NCBI GenBank assembly: GCA_023450835.1
Contig: JAEXGM010000036.1
Coordinates: 1 to 57,742, forward strand
DNA from: Bacillota bacterium
GTDB taxonomy: Bacteria > Bacillota > Clostridia > Lachnospirales > Lachnospiraceae
Length of the DNA: 57,742 nt
Direction of reading: 5' to 3'
Position numbers and translations under genes: made by a program. The notes under the pieces were generated by a model. It was not told the origin of the DNA. It did no database searches and was given only the letters and a program-made list of their open reading frames with translations. Shown piece after piece: positions 24,626 to 32,538 of the stretch; within the stretch, counting starts at the first letter, position 1, and the number at the start of each line of letters is the position of its first letter.

Positions 24626-26864
24626 ATGCCAATTCCTCCTTTGACAACTGTGATAACGCAATCTGGTTATAGACATCACAGTTCTTTAATAGTTCTTTAT
24701 GAGTGCCTCTACCGACAATCTTGCCTTCATCCAATACGATAATCTGATCTGCATGCAGAATAGTCGAGATTCTTTGCGCTACGATAATAATAGTCCTATT
24801 CTTAATTTCTTCATTAAGAGCTTTACGAAGTGACACGTCTGTCTTATAATCCAATGCAGAAAAACTGTCATCGAATATATAAATTTCCGGATCTTTTGCA
24901 ATTGCTCTTGCAATGGAAAGTCTTTGCTTTTGACCACCGGATACGTTACCGCCGCCCTGGGATATCTGAGCCTGATATTTCTCTGTCTTTTCTTCGATAA
25001 AATCAGTAGCCTGCGCAATACGGACAGCCTTCTTCATCTCATCTTCAGTGGCATTTTGTTTTCCGTATTTGATATTGGATTCGATAGTTCCCGTAAAGAG
25101 CACGCCCTTTTGAGGTACGAAACCAATCTTATCCCTTAATTCATGCTGCGTTATATCTCTAATATCAACGCCGTCTACCAAAATACTTCCGCCGGTCACA
25201 TCATAGAATCTTGGAATTAAGTGTACCAGGGTGGATTTACCGCTTCCGGTACTTCCGATAACAGCTGTGGTCTTACCTGGCTCTGCTGTAAAACTGATGT
25301 CATCTAATACATTATCGTCTGCATTGGAATATTTAAAGTTAACAGACTTAAATTCCACATATCCCTTTTTATCCGGTGCAAAAGACTTGGATACGGAAGG
25401 ATCGTGAATGGTTACCTTTGAATTCAATACCTCCCATATACGTCCTGCTGCAACACTCGCTCTGGGAAGCATAATGGATATCATGGAGAACATCAGGAAG
25501 GACATGATAATCTGCATGGTATACTGTAAGAATGCCATCAGATCACCGACTTGCATCTCTCCGTTATTAACACCATGAGCACCGGTCCAGATGATGAGAA
25601 CGGATACACCGTTAAATACAAGCATCATAAGAGGCATCATGAAGGTCATGGCTCTATTTACAAAAAGGTTATTTTTTGTTAAATTCACATTTGCAACGTC
25701 AAATCGTTCTTCCTCCGGTTTTTCCTTATGGAAAGCACGAATTACAGAAAGTCCCGTCAGTATTTCTCTGGTTACAAGATTCACACGGTCTATTAATTTC
25801 TGTATAGACTTAAATTTCGGCATGGCCACGATAAACAATGTGCCAATAATCATAATAATAATAACGACTGCCAGAGCAATAATCCAAGTCATGGATACAT
25901 TGGTATTTAATACCTTTACAATGCCTCCTATGGCAAGAATCGGTGAATAGAATACAATTCGAATCAGGAACACCAGCATTCCCTGAATCTGCTGGATATC
26001 ATTGGTACTTCTTGTAATAAGGGAAGCGGTTGAAAAATGGTCAAATTCCGCATTTGAGAAACTGACAACCTTTCTGAATACCTGGCCTCTTGCCTCACGT
26101 CCTAATTTGGCTGCCATTCTGGAAGCGAAAAAGCCTACCAGTACGGTAGAAATCATGGCAATAAGAGCTAAACCAAGCATCTTTAATCCGGTAAACAGGA
26201 TAAAGTTCGTCTGGATTTTATCCGTATCCATTCCCAGTGCCGTATATTGATATTTTACAATTGCCGCAGCACTCTGGCTCTTTAAGGAATCCTGTATGCT
26301 ATCTATTTTATTTGTGATTGGCTCCAGTATTTTAGCTGATTGCTCTTTGGGCAAAGAAATTATCATTGCTACTAAAGGTGCACTTTGAAGTTCTGCCGGA
26401 ACCATCTTAGCAACTGCATCCTTTAACTTAGCCATATCGTCGCTTTCCATTGATAAAGAGCCAACAATTAACATGGGGTCATCCAGAATCTGATTTAAAC
26501 TGTCTTTTTGTTCTTTGTTTAAATCCTTTAATACGTAAATACTTTCCTTCTCCAGGGCAGGATATTTATCAAGATAGTCCTTGTATTCATCCGCGGATAC
26601 GGAATCCTTTGTCACTAATGTATAGGAATCCAATACTTGCTGCTGATCCTTATCCTCTACAAAATACAGGACCGCCTTCATATAGTTCTCCTCTATTGCC
26701 TCAGGAACTGCACTCTTGATTCCTCCTCCCTGAATACCCACATCTACAATTTCGGAGGTGTAAGTAGGAAGTGTCAAATCACAGTAAGCCTGTAGCCCTA
26801 AAAGAGCAATGACTACCAGCATAATTGGCCATGAGGATTTTAACAGCTTAAATAATTTTAACAT
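24618..26864 (-). CDS. ABC exporter subunit with degenerate site and large external loop
   Basis: Half-transporter of 748 aa. Between the first two helices it carries about 160 extra residues (EEAIEENYMKAVLYF region to QSAAAIVKYQYTALG), placed outside the membrane, as known for BmrD-type subunits. The ATPase has GSTGSGKST, signature NVSGGQKQRL, but Walker B reads IYIFDDSFSALD with Asp where the catalytic Glu would be, and the H-loop reads VAQRIS with Gln for His. This marks the non-hydrolysing site of asymmetric exporters. Directly downstream of the MarR repressor gene, likely in one operon. Confidence 0.93.
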   Translation of the reverse strand: MLKLFKLLKSSWPIMLVVIALLGLQAYCDLTLPTYTSEIVDVGIQGGGIKSAVPEAIEENYMKAVLYFVEDKDQQQVLDSYTLVTKDSVSADEYKDYLDKYPALEKESIYVLKDLNKEQKDSLNQILDDPMLIVGSLSMESDDMAKLKDAVAKMVPAELQSAPLVAMIISLPKEQSAKILEPITNKIDSIQDSLKSQSAAAIVKYQYTALGMDTDKIQTNFILFTGLKMLGLALIAMISTVLVGFFASRMAAKLGREARGQVFRKVVSFSNAEFDHFSTASLITRSTNDIQQIQGMLVFLIRIVFYSPILAIGGIVKVLNTNVSMTWIIALAVVIIIMIIGTLFIVAMPKFKSIQKLIDRVNLVTREILTGLSVIRAFHKEKPEEERFDVANVNLTKNNLFVNRAMTFMMPLMMLVFNGVSVLIIWTGAHGVNNGEMQVGDLMAFLQYTMQIIMSFLMFSMISIMLPRASVAAGRIWEVLNSKVTIHDPSVSKSFAPDKKGYVEFKSVNFKYSNADDNVLDDISFTAEPGKTTAVIGSTGSGKSTLVHLIPRFYDVTGGSILVDGVDIRDITQHELRDKIGFVPQKGVLFTGTIESNIKYGKQNATEDEMKKAVRIAQATDFIEEKTEKYQAQISQGGGNVSGGQKQRLSIARAIAKDPEIYIFDDSFSALDYKTDVSLRKALNEEIKNRTIIIVAQRISTILHADQIIVLDEGKIVGRGTHKELLKNCDVYNQIALSQLSKEELAYE

Positions 26865-26903
26865 AGCTGCTCCTTTCTGATATGTTTTCTGTTACTTTCG
26901 GGA

Positions 26904-27434
26904 TTAAGAGGCATCGTCCTCTCTTGTTTCTTTTAATACCTGATTCATAGCTTCATACAGCCTGCCAAGTATAAGAATCAGAGTTCTGGTGTCATCTTCC
27001 CCCATTTTTTTAATTGTCTTATCCGTAAATTCATGCATTTTCTTTGTTGAATCCTGGATAATATTTTTTCCAGTTTCCGTCAGGACTATATATACAACTC
27101 TACGGTCCCTGGTATCTGTTATTCTTTCAATATAATTTTTCTCTTCAAGACCTTTTAACATTTTAGATGTGGCAGACTTGGTAGAATGAACCATTTTACA
27201 GAGCTCACTTACACGGATACCAGGTTCACCCTCTTTCCTGTTATCCCATTTTTCCTCCTGTTCCCCATGCCTGCAGCCACCATGGTTAATGGCTCCTAAC
27301 ATCATAAACTCCCCCGGATAGAGTGTCCTGCTGCTATGCAACTTTCCCATCAGCTTACGTACATTATTAAAAGAAGTAAAAAGCTCATGTATCATTGATC
27401 CTTCCATGTTTCCGTCATCCCGTATATCTGCCAT
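26904..27434 (-). CDS. MarR-family repressor of the exporter operon
   Basis: A 176-aa winged-helix regulator. The DNA-binding part is IRVSELCKMVHSTKSATSKM and wing ITDTRDRRVVYIVLTETGK. An insertion of about 25 residues, rich in Gly, His, Cys and charge (INHGGCRHGEQEEKWDNR), separates it from the first helices and is longer than in typical MarR proteins; it could bind a metal or be a flexible loop. AAGGAGG precedes the ATG. It is the first gene before the exporter pair, with a palindrome right after its -10 box, so autorepression with drug-induced release is likely. Confidence 0.9.
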   Translation of the reverse strand: MADIRDDGNMEGSMIHELFTSFNNVRKLMGKLHSSRTLYPGEFMMLGAINHGGCRHGEQEEKWDNRKEGEPGIRVSELCKMVHSTKSATSKMLKGLEEKNYIERITDTRDRRVVYIVLTETGKNIIQDSTKKMHEFTDKTIKKMGEDDTRTLILILGRLYEAMNQVLKETREDDAS

Positions 27435-27499
27435 AATTGTTTCTTTCCTCCTTAAGAACTTCCGGTATCAAGCTCTTATTCTGCGTCAAAAGTATTTTA

Positions 27500-27562
27500 G
27501 TTGACTTGCTCAACTGTTGAGATGTTCAACGATTATTATAGTTCTTTTTTGGATGAAGTCAA
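27500..27562 (-). promoter_or_regulatory. Promoter and operator of the MarR-exporter operon
   Basis: On the minus strand TTGACT (27557-27562), a 16-nt spacer and TATAAT (27535-27540). Directly downstream is the perfect palindrome CTCAACTGTTGAG (27509-27521), flanked by GTTGAC and TTCAAC half-sites, a likely MarR operator overlapping the transcript start. Confidence 0.75.
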
Positions 27563-27681
27563 TATAACTTTTTAAAAATAGCAGATTTCATAACTTAAAT
27601 CTTTTATGATAAGTATTTGCTCTCATAATGCACAAAATACAATTAGATTATGCCACTTGCAAAAAACAGAGTTTTAAGCAC

Positions 27682-27721
27682 TTGACAAATTATGTTGCTA
27701 TAGCTATTATTAATATAGCTA
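27682..27721 (+). promoter_or_regulatory. Promoter and operator 1 of the second MarR gene
   Basis: TTGACA (27682-27687), 17 nt, TATTAT (27705-27710). The 28-nt segment 27694-27721, with TATAGCTA twice, overlaps the -10 and matches 28195-28222 at 24 of 28 positions, so it is probably the operator of this MarR protein. Confidence 0.75.
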
Positions 27722-27745
27722 CTATGTGTGGAGGTGTTTTTGGGC

Positions 27746-28177
27746 ATGCAATATGACTATACAAATTTAATTGGATTTAAAATTATAAAAGGTGAAGTTC
27801 TGATAAAAAGGAAGCTTCTTAATGCTTTTATTGAGAAGGGATACACGATTACTTTTGAACAATGGACAGTTTTAAATGTATTATATGCAGAACCTGGTAT
27901 AATCCAAAGCGAAATTGCCCAAAGGACATATAAAGATAAAACAAATGTCACCAGAATTCTGGATGTACTGGAAAGGAATGGGTACATTGTCAGGGAAAAC
28001 AGTAAGAAGGACAGGCGGATTGCATGTATCTATCTTACAGATGCGGCCCAAAAAATGTTTGTTGATTTAATACCTTATACGGAAGAAATTAACGAGAAAT
28101 TTCGTCAGGGAATCTCCGATACGGAGTTAAATCTTTTTAATGATATTCTTGAACGGCTTTGCCAAAATGCTGAATAA
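27746..28177 (+). CDS. MarR-family transcriptional regulator
   Basis: A 143-aa winged-helix regulator with the core GIIQSEIAQRTYKDKTNVTR followed by ILDVLERNGYIVREN and wing SKKDRRIACIYLTD. The ATG follows GGAGG by ten nt; a GTG or TTG a few codons upstream in frame is possible. The gene is followed after 71 nt by the alpha/beta hydrolase. An almost identical sequence in both promoters points to joint repression of itself and the hydrolase. The ligand is unknown, perhaps the hydrolase substrate. Confidence 0.9.
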   Translation: MQYDYTNLIGFKIIKGEVLIKRKLLNAFIEKGYTITFEQWTVLNVLYAEPGIIQSEIAQRTYKDKTNVTRILDVLERNGYIVRENSKKDRRIACIYLTDAAQKMFVDLIPYTEEINEKFRQGISDTELNLFNDILERLCQNAE

Positions 28178-28194
28178 GCATTTTATGTATAATA

Positions 28195-28222
28195 GTTGTT
28201 ATAGCTATAATTGATATATCTA
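28195..28222 (+). promoter_or_regulatory. Operator 2 upstream of the alpha/beta hydrolase
   Basis: Second copy of the 28-nt operator (GTTGTTATAGCTATAATTG and following TATATCTA). It lies 27 nt before the start codon, so binding would block transcription or its start. Confidence 0.65.
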
Positions 28223-28248
28223 CAAATTAGAAAGGATGAATTGATACT

Positions 28249-29361
28249 ATGGTAAAATTATCACTAAAAGAGTTATTCGCATTCAAATTTATAATGGGAG
28301 AAAAAATCTATCAAAGGTGGTATGGGAGATTTCTGTCTTTTGGCATTGATTACTGGAGAATAAAAAGGGTAATCAAAAGAATTAAGAACTGGACACAGTG
28401 GTGTGCGGAATGGACAAAAGAGGGGGATTGCCTTTACACAAAAGCTGAAGAAGCTCTCAGAGAAAACTCTTTCTCCAAAGCCAAAGCACTATTTCATGAA
28501 GCAACAGCCTGTTATCATATCGGTCAGCACATTTTTTTCATTGACACTCAGCAAAAAGAAGCCTCACAGGAAAAAGCCAGAGTAAGTTATAAAAGAGCAA
28601 TTGAACTATACAGCGAAAAAGAGAGACCCATAAGAATTGATATTCCGTTTAAGGAGGCTAAAATACCGGGATATCTGAGACTCTCCGATACTCCTGATAG
28701 ACCGCTTATTATTTTTATAAATGGGATGGACAATATTAAGGAGGCCGAGGGTCATGCACAGGGATGTATCTTCAAAGAAAATGGATTTAACTTTTTTACT
28801 TTTGACGGGCTGGGACAGGGCGAGCTGTGGAAAAGCCTGAAATTTGATTCTAAACAATATCACGTGGCTGTATCGTCTATTATAGACTGGTTTGAAGCCA
28901 ACCAAAATTACCGGATTGACATGAAGAGAATTGCGCTTATTGGTTTTAGTTTAGGAGGATATCTGGCACCGGAGTCTGCTGCCTGGGATAAAAGAGTAAC
29001 ATGCGTGGTCGGAAATAGCGGACTAATCTTTACCGGAGGGTTAAAGGGACTGAAAAAACTGAACCCCATTTGGCAGCGAGGTGTAACCTACATGACAGGA
29101 TGCCAAACCCTGGAACAGGCAGTCAGCCTATTTGACTGGGATATTGAAGATGCTCCTCCGCTTCAGATTCCGCTGCTATTTTATCATGCCGGCAAAGATG
29201 AAGTAATGCCTTCTCCCAAGCTGCATACGGATAAAATTATGAAGTGGGCAAAAGGTGAAAAGACATTAAAATATTACGAAGATGGGGAACATTGTACCCA
29301 AAATTATCTGGATGAAGTGTTTCCTGAGATAGTTGATTGGCTGAATAAAAAGTTAATATAG
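28249..29361 (+). CDS. Alpha/beta hydrolase, FrsA/pseudooxynicotine-hydrolase-like
   Basis: Soluble 370-aa hydrolase. An N-terminal helical region of about 125 residues is followed by an alpha/beta-hydrolase domain. The likely triad is Ser234 in GFSLGG, Asp317 in HAGKDEVMPSP and His348 in GEHC. LIIFINGMD supplies the oxyanion region. The long helical front and the residues FDGLGQGE fit the FrsA/2,6-dihydropseudooxynicotine hydrolase group rather than simple lipases. AAAGGATG precedes the ATG. It is probably controlled by the MarR protein encoded just upstream. Substrate unknown. Confidence 0.88.
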   Translation: MVKLSLKELFAFKFIMGEKIYQRWYGRFLSFGIDYWRIKRVIKRIKNWTQWCAEWTKEGDCLYTKAEEALRENSFSKAKALFHEATACYHIGQHIFFIDTQQKEASQEKARVSYKRAIELYSEKERPIRIDIPFKEAKIPGYLRLSDTPDRPLIIFINGMDNIKEAEGHAQGCIFKENGFNFFTFDGLGQGELWKSLKFDSKQYHVAVSSIIDWFEANQNYRIDMKRIALIGFSLGGYLAPESAAWDKRVTCVVGNSGLIFTGGLKGLKKLNPIWQRGVTYMTGCQTLEQAVSLFDWDIEDAPPLQIPLLFYHAGKDEVMPSPKLHTDKIMKWAKGEKTLKYYEDGEHCTQNYLDEVFPEIVDWLNKKLI

Positions 29362-29369
29362 CAAAATAA

Positions 29370-29424
29370 GAAGGGACTGCCATGCAGCAGCATATCTTAC
29401 TGCGTGACAATCCCTTTCCTTACT
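29370..29424. terminator. Terminator between hydrolase and metH
   Basis: Imperfect stem AGGGACTGCCATGCAG with CTGCGTGACAATCCCT, flanked by AAG and CCTTACTTTT, between convergent genes. Confidence 0.7.
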
Positions 29425-29491
29425 TTTATTTGACATCTGTCTTCTCACCCGGAAAAGCTCTATAGATACGATGCCGCTCTCCTGGCCAAAA

Positions 29492-32002
29492 TCACAGTCC
29501 CAAGGAACGTTTTATTACTGCTACAGTCTCTCCGGCATCCTTGGCATAGCCATCCGCACCGATTTCATCTGCATAACTCTGGGTTATCACCGCACCTCCG
29601 ATGATAACCTTGGCCTTCATGCCGGCTTCATTCTTCATAGCAATAACCTTTTTCATTTCAAGCATCGTGGTAGTCATGAGGGCGGACAAGGCAATAACAT
29701 CCGCATCATGCTCCTTCGCTGTTTCAATAATTTTCTCCGATAAAACATCTTTCCCAAGGTCAATTACATCAAACCCATAATTTTTCAGCATCAAAACTAC
29801 CAGGTTCTTCCCAATATCATGCACGTCGCCGGAGACAGTTGCAATGACTACCGTTGCCAGCTTTTTCTTCTCCTCTTCCCCTTCCTGCAGCAGGGGTTCC
29901 AGATAATCAATGGCTGTTTTCATAGTCTCGGCTGAGGAAATTAACTGCGGAAGGAAGTATATCTGCTTATCGAACAGTTTTCCTACTTCGTTAATAGCAG
30001 GTATTAAAAGTTCATCCAGAACAAAAGAAGGTCTTACACCTTCTGCCAATGCTTCCTTCACAAGATTAATAACTTCCCGCTTCTTTCCCTTAATTACCGC
30101 TTCATAAACCTGATGAAAAGTTTTTGTTTTAAAGGCTTCCGGCAGATTCTCCGTATCTGCCTTGGCTTCTCCCTGCCTTCCAGAAGTATTATTACTTATA
30201 TTGCCCGCATTTTCCTTACGGGTAATTACTGAGGCAGGCCGTTCTGTGACCCTGTTGATATAACGGATATCCGCATCTTCCTTTGCTGACAAAAGGTCCG
30301 CCGCAAAAGCCGTATTCATTAACAGTTCCTGAGAGGGATTCCCTATTGCCATGGTCAGACCTTCTTTGATGGCAAGTGCCAGAAAGGTGCTGTTTACAAA
30401 CTGTCTCTCCGGCAGACCAAAAGAAATATTTGAGAGTCCGATTACCGTAGCCAATCCCAGTTCTTCTCTGCAATAACGAATTGTTTCAAGAGTCTGCAAG
30501 GCTGCGGCTTTGTTAGCACCTACGGTATTTACAAGCCCGTCCACTACGATATCTTCTCTTTCCAGATCATTTTCCTCAGCCGCCTGCAAAATGGTATGGA
30601 TGATTTCTTTCTTTTCCTCTATATCTTTTGGAAGCCCTTTATCCGATAAGGGCAGGAGGATAAACATCGCCCCGTATTTTTTGGCTATGGGCAGGAGCTT
30701 TTCAATCTTCTCCTTTTCCAGGGAAATGGAATTGATAAGAGCACGCCCGGGATAGATACGGAGGGCGGCTTCCATCACACTGACATGACTGGAATCTATG
30801 CATAAAGGCAGATTAGAAAATCCGGTGATTTCATACACTGCATTTACCATGGTTTCTTTCTCATCAATACCGTTCATACCCATATTCACGTCCAGGATAT
30901 CCGCGCCGTCCTCTTCTTGCTTTCTTGCAAAGTCGGTAACCATCTTAAAATCACCCTGACGGAGTTCTTCCTGCAAGGCCTTCTTTCCCGTAGGATTAAT
31001 CCTCTCACCGATTATCAGGAACTTTCCTCCATCCGGTATCTTCAGTGCTCTGCGTTCAGTCGTCAGTATCCGCTCTCTTTCAGGGGCGCCGGCAGGGGGC
31101 GTGAGATTACGGACTGCATTGTGAAGGGTCTTAAGATGAATTGGAGTAGTTCCGCAGCACCCGCCGATAATTCCGGCACCGGCTTCTACAAGCCTGACTG
31201 TCTCTCTTGCAAATTCCTCACTCTCCATGGTAAATACTGTCTCGTCATTTATCAACTGCGGCAGCCCGGCATTGGGTTTTGCAATAATGGGAACCGTGGC
31301 GTAGCGCTTCATTTCCTTTACAATCTCATACATGCCTTCCGGGCCGGTAGAACAATTGACGCCCACGGCATCCGCTCCCATCTTCTGAAGAACTGTAATG
31401 GCAGTTACAGGGTCGGTTCCATAGAGCGTTTTATTATTCTCATTAAAAGTCAAAGTAATCATAACAGGAAGCTCACAAGTCTCCTTCACTGCCAGCAGGG
31501 CCGCTCTGCATTCCTGAAGGCTCATCATGGTCTCTATGACAAAAAGGTCCACTCCTGCCAGAAGAAGATAGGCTATCTGCTCCTTATAGACCTCTACCAA
31601 TTCCTCAAACTTAAGAGTGCCTACCGGGTAAAGCTGCTGCCCTGTCATAGTAAGGTCTCCTGCAATGTACACTTTTTTAGTTTCCGCCATTTCAGCAGCC
31701 GCTTCCGTAACTGCCTGCTTCGATAATTTTACAAGTTCCTGATTCATCCTGGATATCTTGTCAGCCAATCCGTACTCTGTCAGCTTAATCCGGTTTCCGG
31801 TAAAGGTAGGTGCATAGAGAATATCTGTGCCGGCCTTGATGTATTCCTTTTGAAGCTCAATCAGTACTTTCGGATTCTCCAGAATCCATTCCTCCGGGCA
31901 GACTCCGGTGGGCATCCCTGCTTTCTGCATATTACTGCCTGTTGCACCGTCTAACAAAACTATCTTTTGTTTCGTAAGTTCTCTGAATTTAACCTTTGTC
32001 AT
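29492..32002 (-). CDS. metH: Cobalamin-dependent methionine synthase, short form
   Basis: Transfers methyl from methyl-THF to homocysteine through B12. This 836-aa form has three parts: the homocysteine-binding barrel (about 1-300, with VGVNCSTGPEGM and IIGGCCGTTP zinc ligands), the pterin-binding barrel (GERINPTGKKALQEEL, about 330-600) and the B12-binding module (cap helices, then SGDVHDIGKNLVVLML with the ligand His, about 640-836). The activation domain of E. coli MetH is absent, as is usual in clostridia; the reactivation partner must be encoded elsewhere. GGAGGG precedes the ATG. It is the last gene after the MTHFR fusion and a small protein. Confidence 0.94.
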   Translation of the reverse strand: MTKVKFRELTKQKIVLLDGATGSNMQKAGMPTGVCPEEWILENPKVLIELQKEYIKAGTDILYAPTFTGNRIKLTEYGLADKISRMNQELVKLSKQAVTEAAAEMAETKKVYIAGDLTMTGQQLYPVGTLKFEELVEVYKEQIAYLLLAGVDLFVIETMMSLQECRAALLAVKETCELPVMITLTFNENNKTLYGTDPVTAITVLQKMGADAVGVNCSTGPEGMYEIVKEMKRYATVPIIAKPNAGLPQLINDETVFTMESEEFARETVRLVEAGAGIIGGCCGTTPIHLKTLHNAVRNLTPPAGAPERERILTTERRALKIPDGGKFLIIGERINPTGKKALQEELRQGDFKMVTDFARKQEEDGADILDVNMGMNGIDEKETMVNAVYEITGFSNLPLCIDSSHVSVMEAALRIYPGRALINSISLEKEKIEKLLPIAKKYGAMFILLPLSDKGLPKDIEEKKEIIHTILQAAEENDLEREDIVVDGLVNTVGANKAAALQTLETIRYCREELGLATVIGLSNISFGLPERQFVNSTFLALAIKEGLTMAIGNPSQELLMNTAFAADLLSAKEDADIRYINRVTERPASVITRKENAGNISNNTSGRQGEAKADTENLPEAFKTKTFHQVYEAVIKGKKREVINLVKEALAEGVRPSFVLDELLIPAINEVGKLFDKQIYFLPQLISSAETMKTAIDYLEPLLQEGEEEKKKLATVVIATVSGDVHDIGKNLVVLMLKNYGFDVIDLGKDVLSEKIIETAKEHDADVIALSALMTTTMLEMKKVIAMKNEAGMKAKVIIGGAVITQSYADEIGADGYAKDAGETVAVIKRSLGL

Positions 32003-32030
32003 AACAACCCTCCGCGCTTTATATTTTCCT

Positions 32031-32432
32031 TTATATTTTTCCTACAAGCCAAAGCTTTGCCTTCTCGTAATCATTTATAAAGGTATAGACAAATCCTACC
32101 TCTTGCTCTTCCTGCCGCAGCTCTTCTTTTATCACATTCTTTATTTTCCGGCTACTGCCGATAAATACAACCTTTCGCAGCTTTTTTAAGTCTATAAAGC
32201 ATCTTACAATTTCCACTGCCATATCCTTATCAATCTCCGTCTGGTTCATATTAATCCCAACAAGCCCCGTAGCGGAAGGCCTCTTTATGGTCTCTATATC
32301 TCTGTGAAACTTCTCCATGACAAGTTCCTTTTTGTCATAGAGAGCATCCAATTGGCAGAACCATATCTCTCCTCCCATAAAAGCCATGGAGAAGGATTCT
32401 CTGATAATTACATTATTCTGTGCGTCCCTCAT
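32031..32432 (-). CDS. Small protein between MTHFR fusion and metH, STAS/SpoIIAA-like fold
   Basis: A 133-aa cytoplasmic protein in the middle of the methionine genes. The strand-helix pattern (SATGLVGINMNQTEI, then VEIVRCFIDLKKLRKVVFIG, SSRKIKNVIKEEL) resembles STAS/SpoIIAA-like folds, but the Ser of anti-sigma antagonists is not clearly placed. I know no function for it. It lies 28 nt before metH and 106 nt after the fusion gene, so it is probably cotranscribed. The start ATG has AGGGG eight nt before; a GTG lies seven codons upstream. Confidence 0.75.
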   Translation of the reverse strand: MRDAQNNVIIRESFSMAFMGGEIWFCQLDALYDKKELVMEKFHRDIETIKRPSATGLVGINMNQTEIDKDMAVEIVRCFIDLKKLRKVVFIGSSRKIKNVIKEELRQEEQEVGFVYTFINDYEKAKLWLVGKI

Positions 32433-32538
32433 ATTTATACCCCTGTATATCACAAGCCTGCCGCAGACTGTTTGCAGTCTGCATGATACTGCTTCAATAA
32501 ATAGTTTGAAAGTGGTTTTCTTTTAAACTTGACTCCTG

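Noticed and set aside
29492..32002. MetH called truncated or broken
   Set aside because: The lack of the activation domain is the normal clostridial form; all three remaining domains are intact and the stop is natural.
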